A DNA stretch of 64,000 bases, taken from contig JAKSDA010000210.1 of the NCBI GenBank assembly GCA_022360315.1, forward strand, positions 39,280-103,279, in the 5' to 3' direction. The DNA is from Pseudomonadota bacterium (GTDB lineage Bacteria > Myxococcota_A > Polyangia > Haliangiales > Haliangiaceae). The notes below the pieces were generated by a model, which saw only the letters and a program-made list of their open reading frames with translations, did no database searches and was not told the DNA's origin. The position numbers and the translations under genes are program-made. Position 1 is the stretch's first letter. Each line of letters opens with the position of its first letter. Shown here piece after piece: positions 25,180 through 34,533 of this stretch.

Positions 25180-27711
25180 TTATCGGGGTGGTCGGGCGAT
25201 TGGGCTGGGCAGTGAATGAGCGAGCAACCCGGTCATCGTCCGGTCGAGGACGGACGCTGCGATCGGTGACGGCAGCGACGCACGCAGTGGGCGTCGGATG
25301 TCCACAGCTGCTGAATTCTTGCGCTCCCGGGCGCCTTCTTCGAGCGCCCCGGCGAGCCGGCGACGCATGATGGTCTCGAACTTGTGGCCGTCTTCGCGGG
25401 GCAGGAGGCGCACGGCGCCGGCCCAGGCGGGATCCGGCCAATCGTGCCAGAACCAACCCGGCTCGGCCAGCGGTGCTCTATCGCCCCGGTCGAGAGCTTG
25501 TTCGAGCGTGTCGCCGAGAAGGCGAGTTTGCTCGGCGTAGACCAGTTCAATCGCCTCGGGCGACAGAACCAGGGGGTAGCCGCGGTAGAAGTTGCAGCCC
25601 ATCAGCCAGAACGAATCGAGTGCGCGGCCCGATAGCGGGGCCATGTTTGCCATGGCGCGGGCCGCGTGCGCGACCGAGAACTCGTCGATCTCGGCCAGGA
25701 CATCGCGCAGCGCAGACCAGGTGGCACGGGCCGAGGCGATCCCGCGGCGCATTGCCGCGCGGTCTCCGGCCAGAAAATCGATGTAGGCCACTGCTTCGAA
25801 TACATGGGCCTGGCGGACTGCGAGCCACCGCACAAGGTCGACGAGATCGCGGACAAACAGGACCTGATCGGTCCGCTTGCCGGCGTGCTTCCACATGGCC
25901 TCGGCGCCGCGGCGCACTGCGCGCAACAGGTCGAGCTCGGCGCGGATCAACAGATACGGCACTATCATGCGTTTGCGCGGTGTGCTGGTAAAACGCGCGT
26001 TTCCAGCTCGTACGAGGGGATCGAATCCGGCCAGAAAAGCCCGGGCGAGCGGCCCGTGACGTGATCTGGCGTAGGCCTTGAGGGCGGCATCGCGGTGGAA
26101 TGAATGGGGGGTCCAGGCCAGCTGCGCGATCGCGTAGGACAGCCATGGCGATGTGGCGGTCCACTCGGGCCACTGAAAAAACCCCTCGCAGCGAGCATCT
26201 CGGGATGCTGCGCGCGCATCATTGGCAATGGCATCGGGGTCAGACCACGGGGTCTGCAACAGGGTTTCATTGCCGCCGAAAACGGTGAACTGGCCGGCCA
26301 GCCAGTGTTGACCGGGCGGCAATGCGGGCCGGCCATCACTCTGCTCGCGGCCCTTACCGCGGTCTTTGAACACGCCCCCCATACCGTGGCGAATGTGGGC
26401 TGCGCGAACGTTTTCGGGCAATGCGGCGAAAAAATCGGGCAGTGTCTCCGACCACGTCCACACAGTGACCACGGCTTCGGCATCGAGTGCGCGGAGAATT
26501 TCGATCGCCTGGGTCGTGCCCTGGGCTTTGCTCACCGACCGGCACGGATCGCTGTACGATTGGCCTTCTTCCCCCCGATGCCGTACTGCGTAGAGATGGT
26601 CTGTGCCCAGTGCAGCCAGCAAGTCGGCCCATGTCCGCTCGGTCATGTGGCGCAGCTGGGGCTGATGGGCACATAAGAAGCCATTGCGCCATTCGAGGTC
26701 GGGATAGAGCGCCCGGATGCTGTCGGGAAACGGTCCATACGCGAGCACGTACATGAAGTGGATACCCAGCGCACGACCCCGCTCGAGCACCTGCCGCGAC
26801 AGTTCTTCTTTGGCCTCCGCGGTCCACACCGGGCCCTCGGTCGCCCCCGCGGCGGCCGGGAAGACCCGGCGAAAAACCCCTTTCATAGGCGGATAGAACT
26901 CGATCAGGTTGAGTCCACTTCGCGCGGCGTGGACCAGGGCCCGCTCCCAGTCTGCCGGTCCCCAGGTCGCGGCACAGTAGCGCTGGGGGCCGAGGTAATG
27001 ATCCCAGATCATCTCGCCGCGCCAGCGAAACGCCGGGACCACCTCATCGTCGATGTCGGCGATGGCAAAGGGCCGATCGGCCAGTTCTGGCACCCGGTCG
27101 CCGTCGCGGAAAAACCCGAATCCGATCCGTTCGAGGAACCGGTACAGGCCGTTGCGCGCACCCTCGGCGTCAGTGCCGATGATCGCGACCCGAGGGGCAT
27201 CGCCTGCCTTTGCGGTCACGATGCGAAATGCGCCCGGTTTCTGCCCGGCACAACGCCATTCGGGACGGACCGATCGGCTGCTTGCCGGGGATCCGACCAG
27301 GATATCTGCCGGACCCCATGCCTCGCTTTCGTCGATCACAGAAATCTGGCGCGACACGGCAAGGGAGAGGAGGCCGGCGGCGTCTTGCAAGCAGGTCCTT
27401 TCGACCACTCCGGCCCGGCTGCCACCGACCAGTCGAACCTGGCGCCAGCTCGCTTGCGGCAGGGCGTTGGTGCGGGTCGTGGCCGGGGAGGAGCAGGCGC
27501 TGGTCACGATCGGGGCGGCCAACGCCGAGCTGGCAGCGGCGAGAAACTGCCGGCGATCGAGTTTGCGTTCGGCCGGGCGATCGAATTCGCCGGCGCCATT
27601 GGGCAGACTGTCGGACACGGTGCCGCCGCGGCTCGTCTTGGTGGTGGCCGCGTTGTCCCGCCGCTCCGGGATACCCTGCTCTGGCTCGCGGTTGGTTTTG
27701 GCCTGCCCCAT
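25180..27711 (-). CDS. Tat-exported glycoside hydrolase-like protein
   Basis: The 843-residue protein has a twin-arginine signal at about 52-72 (DRRQFLAAASSALAAP) followed by TSACSS, which could also be a lipobox. Residues about 100-220 resemble the small N-terminal domain of alpha-N-acetylglucosaminidase and alpha-glucuronidase type hydrolases (IIGTDAEGARNGLYRFLERI), and residues about 235-500 look like a TIM barrel, with FRWRGEMIWDHYLG and RSGLNLIEFYPPMKG. The rest is helical with YARSRHGPLARAFLAGF resembling the C-terminal domain of GH89-like enzymes. The exact family and catalytic residues cannot be fixed by eye. Likely location is periplasm or cell surface; substrate unknown. An N-terminal extension of 50 residues before the Tat motif suggests the true start is downstream of 27711. 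Confidence 0.55.
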   Translation of the reverse strand: MGQAKTNREPEQGIPERRDNAATTKTSRGGTVSDSLPNGAGEFDRPAERKLDRRQFLAAASSALAAPIVTSACSSPATTRTNALPQASWRQVRLVGGSRAGVVERTCLQDAAGLLSLAVSRQISVIDESEAWGPADILVGSPASSRSVRPEWRCAGQKPGAFRIVTAKAGDAPRVAIIGTDAEGARNGLYRFLERIGFGFFRDGDRVPELADRPFAIADIDDEVVPAFRWRGEMIWDHYLGPQRYCAATWGPADWERALVHAARSGLNLIEFYPPMKGVFRRVFPAAAGATEGPVWTAEAKEELSRQVLERGRALGIHFMYVLAYGPFPDSIRALYPDLEWRNGFLCAHQPQLRHMTERTWADLLAALGTDHLYAVRHRGEEGQSYSDPCRSVSKAQGTTQAIEILRALDAEAVVTVWTWSETLPDFFAALPENVRAAHIRHGMGGVFKDRGKGREQSDGRPALPPGQHWLAGQFTVFGGNETLLQTPWSDPDAIANDARAASRDARCEGFFQWPEWTATSPWLSYAIAQLAWTPHSFHRDAALKAYARSRHGPLARAFLAGFDPLVRAGNARFTSTPRKRMIVPYLLIRAELDLLRAVRRGAEAMWKHAGKRTDQVLFVRDLVDLVRWLAVRQAHVFEAVAYIDFLAGDRAAMRRGIASARATWSALRDVLAEIDEFSVAHAARAMANMAPLSGRALDSFWLMGCNFYRGYPLVLSPEAIELVYAEQTRLLGDTLEQALDRGDRAPLAEPGWFWHDWPDPAWAGAVRLLPREDGHKFETIMRRRLAGALEEGARERKNSAAVDIRRPLRASLPSPIAASVLDRTMTGLLAHSLPSPIARPPR

Positions 27712-27826
27712 GCACTCAGTGTAGCCCGGAAGCGATCACCTCGGTGACGGTGCGACCCGGTACGGCGACGTTCCAGCGTCTTGGTCAACCGGTTACTCTT
27801 GTTTTGTCGTACTATGCGCGGCCATT

Positions 27827-28507
27827 GTGACCCTGGACTTCTATTTCGATTTCGTATCGCCGTATGCCTATGTGGCCTGGCACAAGATCTACAAGGTGGC
27901 GGCGCGCCACGGACGTACAGTGAAGCTGCATCCGGTGTTGTTCGCCGCCATGCTCGACCACTTTGGCCACAAAGGGCCGGCCGAAATACCACCCAAACGG
28001 CTCTATCTGTTCAAGAATGTATTCCGGCTGGCCCACGCCATCGGGGTCGTGCTCGAACCGCCGCCCGCGCACCCGTTTAACCCGCTTTTGGCCCTGCGCG
28101 TGGCCGGCCTGGATATGCCCGAGGACGAGCAGCGACGCGCTGTGGATGCGCTGTACAGTGCAGCATGGGCAGGTGGCCCGGGAGTCACCGAACCACATGC
28201 GGTCGCCAAGACCCTGACTGCTGCAGGTCTGGACGGTTCAACGTTGGTCGCCCGGGCCAAGGAATCCGAGGCCAAGGCGCGGCTGCGCGCTGTCACCGAT
28301 GCGGCGATCGCCCGCGGCGTATTCGGCGTACCCACCGTGTTTGCCGGCGAAGAGCTGTTCTGGGGCGTAGACTCGTTTCCCCATGTCGACGCATTCCTGG
28401 CCGGCCGAGATCCTGTCCCGGACGATCTGATCACCCGATGGCGTCACATTCCAGCTCAGGCCAGACGGTCGAGCGATTCATCGCGGTCCGACCGAAACCA
28501 GCACTAG
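27827..28507 (+). CDS. DsbA-fold 2-hydroxychromene-2-carboxylate isomerase-like protein
   Basis: The 226-residue protein begins with FYFDFVSPYAYVAW, the signature of HCCA isomerase/kappa-class GST-like proteins with an active Ser in SPY. The thioredoxin-like fold is completed by GVFGVPTVFAGEELFWG with a cis-Pro (VPT). Members isomerise aromatic degradation intermediates using glutathione or act as detoxifying GSTs; no aromatic-degradation genes are nearby, so the role is open. It starts at GTG 27827 and stands alone between divergent and convergent neighbours. Confidence 0.85.
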   Translation: MTLDFYFDFVSPYAYVAWHKIYKVAARHGRTVKLHPVLFAAMLDHFGHKGPAEIPPKRLYLFKNVFRLAHAIGVVLEPPPAHPFNPLLALRVAGLDMPEDEQRRAVDALYSAAWAGGPGVTEPHAVAKTLTAAGLDGSTLVARAKESEAKARLRAVTDAAIARGVFGVPTVFAGEELFWGVDSFPHVDAFLAGRDPVPDDLITRWRHIPAQARRSSDSSRSDRNQH

Positions 28508-28533
28508 CAGTGAATGAGCTGGCCTGATCCGGG

Positions 28534-30255
28534 CTAGTTTGCGTCGTTCATGCCGGGCGGTTGCTCGGGCAGCATCACGGTAAATGTCGTTCCCCGACCG
28601 ACCTGGCTGAAGAACGAGATGGTTCCGCCGTGCGCGTGGATGATCTGCTGTACGATGGCCAGGCCCAGGCCGGTGCCGTCGGGCTTGGTGGTCCGGAATG
28701 GCTGAAACGGATCGGTGCCGTCGGCAATTCCCACGCCGGTGTCCGAGACCGTGATCTGAACTCGCCCGCGCACTCGCTCGGCCCTCACAGTGAGAGTGCC
28801 GCCTTCGGGCATGGCCTCGATGGCGTTCTTGCACAGATTGACCAGAACTTGCTTCAGCTTGTCGCGATTGGCATGGATCGGTGGCAATTGATCGACCAGC
28901 TCGCGCGCGAACTGGATCTCGACGGCGCTGTCGGGCTGGGTCTGCAGGTCGAGCACCTCGGCGATCAGCTGGCCCACATCGGTGGATTCGAAGTGCATGG
29001 TGTCGCGCCGCGACAATGAGCGAAACTCGCTCAGCAGGTCGCGCAGACGCTTGATCTCGTCGGTGATACGCAGAAGCCCGCCCTTGAGTTTGTCCGCGAC
29101 ACTCATCTTGGCCACCCGGCGCTCCAGAACTTCGCTGTGCAGAACCATGTTGTTGAGCGGGTTGCCGACCTCGTGAGCAAAGATCGACGCAGTCATGCCG
29201 ATCGCGGCCAGGCGCTCTTTGTCGACGAGTTTCTGCTGCAGCTCGATGGTTTTGGAGATATCGCGCATGCACGCGGCGTAGCGGACGCCATTGTCGACCG
29301 TGAGCTCGGTGACCGAGAGCTCGATGGCAACCTCTTCGCCGTTTTTGCGCCGGGCCACGACTGGGCGAATCTGGCCGATGGCTCGGCGTTGCCCGGTTTG
29401 TTGGTAGGTTTCGAGGTAATTGGCGTGCTTGCTGGCATGGGGCTCGGCCATGAGGATTTCGACCGGCTGGCCGATGAGCTCCGACTCGCTGTAGCCAAAA
29501 ATGTTCAGTACGGCCCGGTTGACGCGAACGATGCGGGACTGCCAGTCGATGAATATGACCGCGTCCTGGGTGGTCTCGATCAGCTGGTCGAGACGGGCCT
29601 CGCGAATGGACAGCGCACGCTGGGTCAGCGCGTAGCCGCGATGGAGCACTCCCAGGGCCAGCGGGAACAGGCAGAGCGAGATAAATCCCAGGCCCAGGGC
29701 CCAGGGCAGTGCGCCGGCGCGCAACTCGGCATCGACCGACGCGGTCGGGACGTGCACGGCGGCCAGCCCGCCCATTCCGTCGCTATAGGCAAACGCCGCG
29801 ATCTGTTCCTGGCCATTGCGGGCCACGAGTCGGCCCACCCAATCACGCTTGTTCCGAAGGAGCCCGCCGGTATGCGGAACCACAGCGCGGCCGATGAGAT
29901 CGGGCTGCGCTGTGTGCGCGATCAGCGTGCCATCCGGGCCGACCACGCAAAAATAGCTGCCCTGGTATCGCTGCTCGGTCCGGTCTCGCAGCTGGGTTAG
30001 ACGCGTCTGGTCGATCGACTCGCGGCGGTCGGCCAGAACGTCGAGATGGGCGCTCAGAATACGAGCCAGATTGAGGTTGCTGCGAAACACTACCTCGATC
30101 AGCGACTCGCGGCTCTGCATGTAAGCGTAGGAGCCAACCACCACGCTGGCCGCGATGGTGGCCCCGCCGATCAAGAGAGCGAGGCGGGTCATCCGCGATG
30201 CAGGCTGGTTTGCCCGATTCGGCATCTGGCCTGTCTGATCATCCGAACGACTCAT
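28534..30255 (-). CDS. Membrane PAS sensor histidine kinase
   Basis: The protein (573 residues from ATG 30255) has a TM segment at about 25-45, an extracytoplasmic sensor loop to about 180, a second TM at about 185-205, a PAS domain (about 225-345) and a kinase core. The dimerisation His is in IFAHEVGNPLNN (about 357); the ATPase part has VNLCKNAIEAMP, DTGVGIAD and GTGLGLAI. No receiver domain and no response regulator next to it, so the partner is encoded elsewhere. A TTG at 30309 would add 18 residues. It lies just downstream of the FadF-like gene on the same strand (81 bp with this start), so the two may share a transcript and the kinase may sense redox or respiratory state; that link is inference. 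Confidence 0.88.
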   Translation of the reverse strand: MSRSDDQTGQMPNRANQPASRMTRLALLIGGATIAASVVVGSYAYMQSRESLIEVVFRSNLNLARILSAHLDVLADRRESIDQTRLTQLRDRTEQRYQGSYFCVVGPDGTLIAHTAQPDLIGRAVVPHTGGLLRNKRDWVGRLVARNGQEQIAAFAYSDGMGGLAAVHVPTASVDAELRAGALPWALGLGFISLCLFPLALGVLHRGYALTQRALSIREARLDQLIETTQDAVIFIDWQSRIVRVNRAVLNIFGYSESELIGQPVEILMAEPHASKHANYLETYQQTGQRRAIGQIRPVVARRKNGEEVAIELSVTELTVDNGVRYAACMRDISKTIELQQKLVDKERLAAIGMTASIFAHEVGNPLNNMVLHSEVLERRVAKMSVADKLKGGLLRITDEIKRLRDLLSEFRSLSRRDTMHFESTDVGQLIAEVLDLQTQPDSAVEIQFARELVDQLPPIHANRDKLKQVLVNLCKNAIEAMPEGGTLTVRAERVRGRVQITVSDTGVGIADGTDPFQPFRTTKPDGTGLGLAIVQQIIHAHGGTISFFSQVGRGTTFTVMLPEQPPGMNDAN

Positions 30256-30336
30256 CTGCGTAGTGCCTGGCTCGCCGTATCGATTTTTATCCGGTGGGCC
30301 CGGGCGCAATCTCGATCGCGAGGCGCTGGTAACTGG

Positions 30337-32499
30337 TCATGCCTCGTCTGGGGATTTTTGTCTGACCAACGAACTTGCTGGAATGAGCCGTTCGGCGACC
30401 AGTTCGGCAACATCGACGACCTTTACGTCGTCCTCCTTGTCGCGCTGCTTCATGCCGTCGGTGAGCATGATATTGCAAAATGGACACGCGACAGCCACGG
30501 TGTCGACGCCGGCGTCGAGGATCTCGTCGGTGCGAACGAGATTGACCCGTGGTTCGTCCTCTTCCATGAACATGCGGCCCCCGCCGGCGCCGCAACACAA
30601 TCCGTGGCGACGGGAGCGCCCGAGCTCGGTGATTCTTCCGCTCGCCGGCAGCGCATTTAGCACTGCGCGCGGAGCGTCAAACTCGCGGTTCCAGCGGCCG
30701 AGATAACAACTATCGTGATACGTGAGGCCGCCCCGGGTCCCGCTGCCGAGCTTGTCGTCGCGTTGCTGGTCGACTGCGAGCTTGCCGTCCTCGACCAGGT
30801 GAGCGATCAGCTGGGTATGGTGGATGACCTGGTAGTCGCCGCCAAAGTGGGGATAGTCGTGACGCAGAGTGTGCAGACAGTGCGGGCACGAGGTGATGAC
30901 TTTTTTGGCCCCGGCCTGGTTGAGCGTTTCGATATTGGCCTCGGCCTGCATCTGAAACAAGAGCTCGTTGCCGGCGCGCCGCGCCGGATCACCTGTGCAG
31001 CCCTCTTGATGGCCGAGAACGGCATAGTCGACGCCGGCCGCGGCGAGGATTTTCACCATGGATTTGGTCTGTTTGACAATGCGGTTGTCAAACGCCCCAG
31101 CACAGCCGACCCACAGGATGTACTCGGGGTCGGGCTTGTCCTCGATGGTCGGGACATCCAGGCCCTCGGCCCAGTCCATACGCTGGTCGGCCGGGATGCC
31201 CCACGGGTTGGACATACGCTCCAGATTGCGAAAGGTCCGGGCCAGCTCGGCCGGGACCCGTTCCTCTTCCATGACCAGGCTCTGCCGCATCTGAATGATC
31301 TTGACCGGATGCTCGATGAACACCGGGCAGACTTCTTGACACGCACCACAGGTGGTGCACGCCCACAAGGTGTCATCGGCGATCCGGCCACCGAGCATGG
31401 GCGGCATGTCTTCAATACGGCTTTCGACCCCTGCCAGGGCTTGCTCGAGATGAACCAGATCGGCGGGCTTGTGATTTTGCTCGCCGTTTTGATCGTCGCC
31501 GGCAAACTCCGCGATTTGCTTTTTCAACTGGTCCCGCTCGGCGTAGAGAGCGTCGCGATCCAGCATTTCGTAGCGAATGTCGTGGATGAGCTGCATAGGC
31601 GACAGATTTTTCTCGGTATTGTAGGCGGGACAGTAATTGCTGCAGCGAGCGCATTCGGTGCACGCATAGGTATCGAGCAGAGATTTCCAGCTAAATTGCT
31701 CGAACCGACCCACGCCCCACTGGTTCTCGTCCTCGAGATCGAGCTTGGGCAGATCCATCCTGCGATCGCTCAGATTTCGGGTGAAGATATTGGGCAACGC
31801 GCCGAGCAGGTGAATGTGTTTCGAGTAGGGTAGGTAGTTCAGAAACGTCAACAGGATGGCGACGTGCAGCCAGTAGGCTGCCTCGGCACCGAACACAGCT
31901 GCGTCGCCCCGAATGGGCATGAGCCAGGCAGCCACCGCATTGGAAACCGGAGCCGCTTCGGGCAGCGAACGCCCGGCCGCGACCTCGACTGCACCGTGAA
32001 AGCCGTGAAACAAGAAGTGCGTGATCATCAGCGATGCAATGCCGCCCAGGATGAGCCCGGCGTCTAGGTTCATCGGGATCAGCCGCGGCTGCACGACCAC
32101 CCGGCGAAAAATGGCCCAGCTGACCATTACCAGCACGATCAAGTTAAAGACGTCGATGGTCGTCTTGAGCGGTATGAAGAGCATGTCGGGCAGGAGTTGC
32201 AGCGAGATGGCTGGAACCACGCCATTTACGAAGATCTCCGCGCTCGCGATCGTGATGATCAAAAAGCCCCAGAAGATGAAGAGATGGTGCTTGCTGGACA
32301 TGTGCTGAGGGCCTTCTTCGGCGACCTTCTTCTGGCCAAAGAAGTACACCAGTACGGACATCAGCCGCGCGCCCAGCTGATCCGTTCGCGGCCGCGGCTC
32401 TGCCGATCCCCGCGACGCGGCTCGAGCCATTCTCCACATCGTACGGCCGAAGTAGCCGACAAAGCCTGCCAGCAAAATCACAAAGATAACCGGTTTCAT
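30337..32499 (-). CDS. FadF-like membrane-bound Fe-S oxidoreductase (CCG domains)
   Basis: The 720-residue protein has a nitrate-reductase-gamma-like membrane part (about 1-250), two [4Fe-4S] motifs (CTECARCSNYCP about 280; CTTCGACQEVCP about 383) and two CCG (heterodisulfide-reductase D-like) modules: VGCAG with SCPHCLHTL, and HDSCYLG with LCCGAGGG. This is the layout of FadF/EtfQO-like proteins that pass electrons from acyl-CoA dehydrogenase/ETF to the quinone pool, so a role in fatty-acid oxidation is likely. Start is ATG 32499. No etf or acyl-CoA dehydrogenase genes are in the window. Confidence 0.88.
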   Translation of the reverse strand: MKPVIFVILLAGFVGYFGRTMWRMARAASRGSAEPRPRTDQLGARLMSVLVYFFGQKKVAEEGPQHMSSKHHLFIFWGFLIITIASAEIFVNGVVPAISLQLLPDMLFIPLKTTIDVFNLIVLVMVSWAIFRRVVVQPRLIPMNLDAGLILGGIASLMITHFLFHGFHGAVEVAAGRSLPEAAPVSNAVAAWLMPIRGDAAVFGAEAAYWLHVAILLTFLNYLPYSKHIHLLGALPNIFTRNLSDRRMDLPKLDLEDENQWGVGRFEQFSWKSLLDTYACTECARCSNYCPAYNTEKNLSPMQLIHDIRYEMLDRDALYAERDQLKKQIAEFAGDDQNGEQNHKPADLVHLEQALAGVESRIEDMPPMLGGRIADDTLWACTTCGACQEVCPVFIEHPVKIIQMRQSLVMEEERVPAELARTFRNLERMSNPWGIPADQRMDWAEGLDVPTIEDKPDPEYILWVGCAGAFDNRIVKQTKSMVKILAAAGVDYAVLGHQEGCTGDPARRAGNELLFQMQAEANIETLNQAGAKKVITSCPHCLHTLRHDYPHFGGDYQVIHHTQLIAHLVEDGKLAVDQQRDDKLGSGTRGGLTYHDSCYLGRWNREFDAPRAVLNALPASGRITELGRSRRHGLCCGAGGGRMFMEEDEPRVNLVRTDEILDAGVDTVAVACPFCNIMLTDGMKQRDKEDDVKVVDVAELVAERLIPASSLVRQKSPDEA

Positions 32500-32706
32500 T
32501 GGCGATTTACTTCCTGATCGGAATGGGCGACGGACTGCGTCATATCACACGCTTATCAATGATGTCGAGCGCTTAGATGCCTCGGTCTCGAATTCGTCAC
32601 ATTGCTGGCAAAGGTGCGTAACGCAGTACGCATATGTTGTGCGAATAATGTTGCGCATGCGTAGATCAGGTATCACACTTGTAAGATATAGAGTGGTAAC
32701 GGAACG

Positions 32707-34257
32707 TTGAGTAAGGCACGTCGAAACAACGCACTGCGTAGAATGAGTGGCACCCACAATATTTTGGTCGTCAGTGACCTTCATCTCGGTGAGGATCTCA
32801 GTCCATCGGCCACCGAGGAGACCTCTCGCGATCTCCGTGTCGCAGAGCGTCAACTGGTCCAGTTTCTTCGCAAGTATACTCGCCGTCGGGCTGACGGCCG
32901 GCCGTGGCGCCTGGTGATCAACGGCGACATGGTTGATTTTCTCACCATCTGTGTATTTCCCGACAAGCACGCTGTGTTGCGCGATATCGAGCACAGTCAC
33001 GACGAGCGCGAGCACGGGTTGCGCCGGCGCAAGGATGCTGCGGGCATCAAGCTCGATGCGGTGGTCGATCGGCATCCCGATTTTTTCCGGGCGCTGGCTC
33101 GTTTTCTTGCGGTCGGCAATGCGGTCGAGGTCATCAGCGGCAATCACGACACCGAGTTTTACTGGTCCGAGATCCAGGAGCGGCTTCGCGATCGGGTGGC
33201 TAGGACATGGACGTCGATGGCGGCGTCATCGCGTCCGGGTGCGGCCACCGAGCTGGAGGTACGCGCTGCGATCCGGTTTCACCGGTGGTTTTATTACGAG
33301 CCGGGTGTGGTGTGGATCGAGCACGGCCACCAATATGACGAGTGTTGCTCGTTCGAGTACAATCTCAATCCGGTCGATGCGCGTGGCGAGGCGATCATCC
33401 CCAATGTCGATACGGCGGGGATGCGTTACGTGACCAACCAGATTCCCGAGGCCACCCCACACGGCACTGAGGAATGGTCATTTGGCGGGTATTTGCAATT
33501 TGCCGCCGGGCTTGGCTGGCGCGGCGCGTGGCGGCTTGGCCGGGGCTATTTTCTCTTTGCGCTGACCTTGATCCGGCAGTGGCGCAAGGCGCGTATCAGC
33601 CGCTCTCGCCGGCGTCGGCGCGCTCTTCACCGGGACCAATTGCGCGCCTTGAGTCAGACTTCGCCGCTCGATTACGACACTCTGAGCGAGCTCGATGCCA
33701 TGCAACGGCCGCCGGTCATCACCAATCTGCGCCGGCTGATGCAAATTCTGATGCTGGACAAGACACTGGTGAGTCTGGCTGCTGTATTCGTGGTGCTGGT
33801 TGGTCTTTTGGCGTTACCGCTCTTGTGGGCGCTGCTATTGGCCGGTGCGGCCGTTGCCGGCAATCACCTGGCCCATCAGTGGTTGAGCAGGGGGCGGGTG
33901 ATCGATGCCGACGTGCCGCTGCAGATCGTTCCGTCGCGGATTCTCGAGCATGTCGATGCGCGCTACGTGATTTTTGGCCATACCCACATTCCTATCGCGC
34001 AACAGCTCGACAGCGATGAGCAGGGCGAGCGCTGGTATTTCAACACTGGCACCTGGGTACCGAGCGGCAAGCCCGGACTCTTGCGGTCGTTTACCCATGT
34101 GGTAATTCGCCGCGGCAAGGACGGCCCGGTGGCCGCGCTGTGTCAGTGGCGCGATGGAGCCAGCCGCCAGTTCACGCCAAACTGGGCACCCGACGAGAGT
34201 CCGAGCGGCGAATCAGCGCCGGGCCAGGCTGCGCGCGCCCTGATCCGAGCTGCGTGA
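32707..34257 (+). CDS. Calcineurin-like metallophosphoesterase with membrane anchor
   Basis: The 516-residue protein carries all five metallophosphoesterase blocks: SDLHLGED (about 23), NGDMVDF, GNHDTEFYW, EHGHQYD and FGHTHIPIA (about 420). A pair of hydrophobic segments (about 355-395) interrupts the catalytic core before the last block, so it is probably anchored in the inner membrane; this insertion is unusual. The substrate may be a nucleotide, phospholipid or protein phosphate; sequence alone does not tell. TTG 32707 or ATG 32743 can start it. It is preceded by a 207-bp gap with A+T-rich promoter-like sequence near 32670-32700. Confidence 0.85.
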   Translation: MSKARRNNALRRMSGTHNILVVSDLHLGEDLSPSATEETSRDLRVAERQLVQFLRKYTRRRADGRPWRLVINGDMVDFLTICVFPDKHAVLRDIEHSHDEREHGLRRRKDAAGIKLDAVVDRHPDFFRALARFLAVGNAVEVISGNHDTEFYWSEIQERLRDRVARTWTSMAASSRPGAATELEVRAAIRFHRWFYYEPGVVWIEHGHQYDECCSFEYNLNPVDARGEAIIPNVDTAGMRYVTNQIPEATPHGTEEWSFGGYLQFAAGLGWRGAWRLGRGYFLFALTLIRQWRKARISRSRRRRRALHRDQLRALSQTSPLDYDTLSELDAMQRPPVITNLRRLMQILMLDKTLVSLAAVFVVLVGLLALPLLWALLLAGAAVAGNHLAHQWLSRGRVIDADVPLQIVPSRILEHVDARYVIFGHTHIPIAQQLDSDEQGERWYFNTGTWVPSGKPGLLRSFTHVVIRRGKDGPVAALCQWRDGASRQFTPNWAPDESPSGESAPGQAARALIRAA

Positions 34258-34321
34258 ACCCTGCGGATCGCGGATAACCGTACCCACGGGGCAATCGGCC
34301 CAGGCAGGCTGATGGTCCTCC

Positions 34322-34507
34322 GTGCCCGGGCAGGCGGCTGTCGGGAGCTGTCGAGGTTATTCAGGGGTGACGGTGGTCATTTTCGGCAATTTGTCGGGCT
34401 GGCCGAGAGTGCTGGACGCTTGTTCCTGGCAGAGGTGGAGGATGTCCGGGGCCGGCCGGCGTGTTTTTGCAACAGACCGGCCTGTTGTGCATCTGGCGCA
34501 ACGTTGA
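34322..34507 (+). pseudogene. Likely N-terminal part of the JmjC/cupin gene, out of frame
   Basis: In the +2 frame, residues such as VTVVIFGNLSGWPRVLDAC and SWQRWRMSGAGRRVFATDRP resemble the N-terminal segment of cupin_8/JmjC proteins (a P/VVIxG strand, WP, W-Y-L helix and a GxRxV strand). It ends at TGA 34505-34507, 26 bp before the remaining JmjC sequence in the +1 frame. This suggests one gene broken by a frameshift, or a sequencing error. The similarity is by eye and weak. Confidence 0.35.
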
Positions 34508-34533
34508 CCGTACAATCCAAAACCGATCACGAA

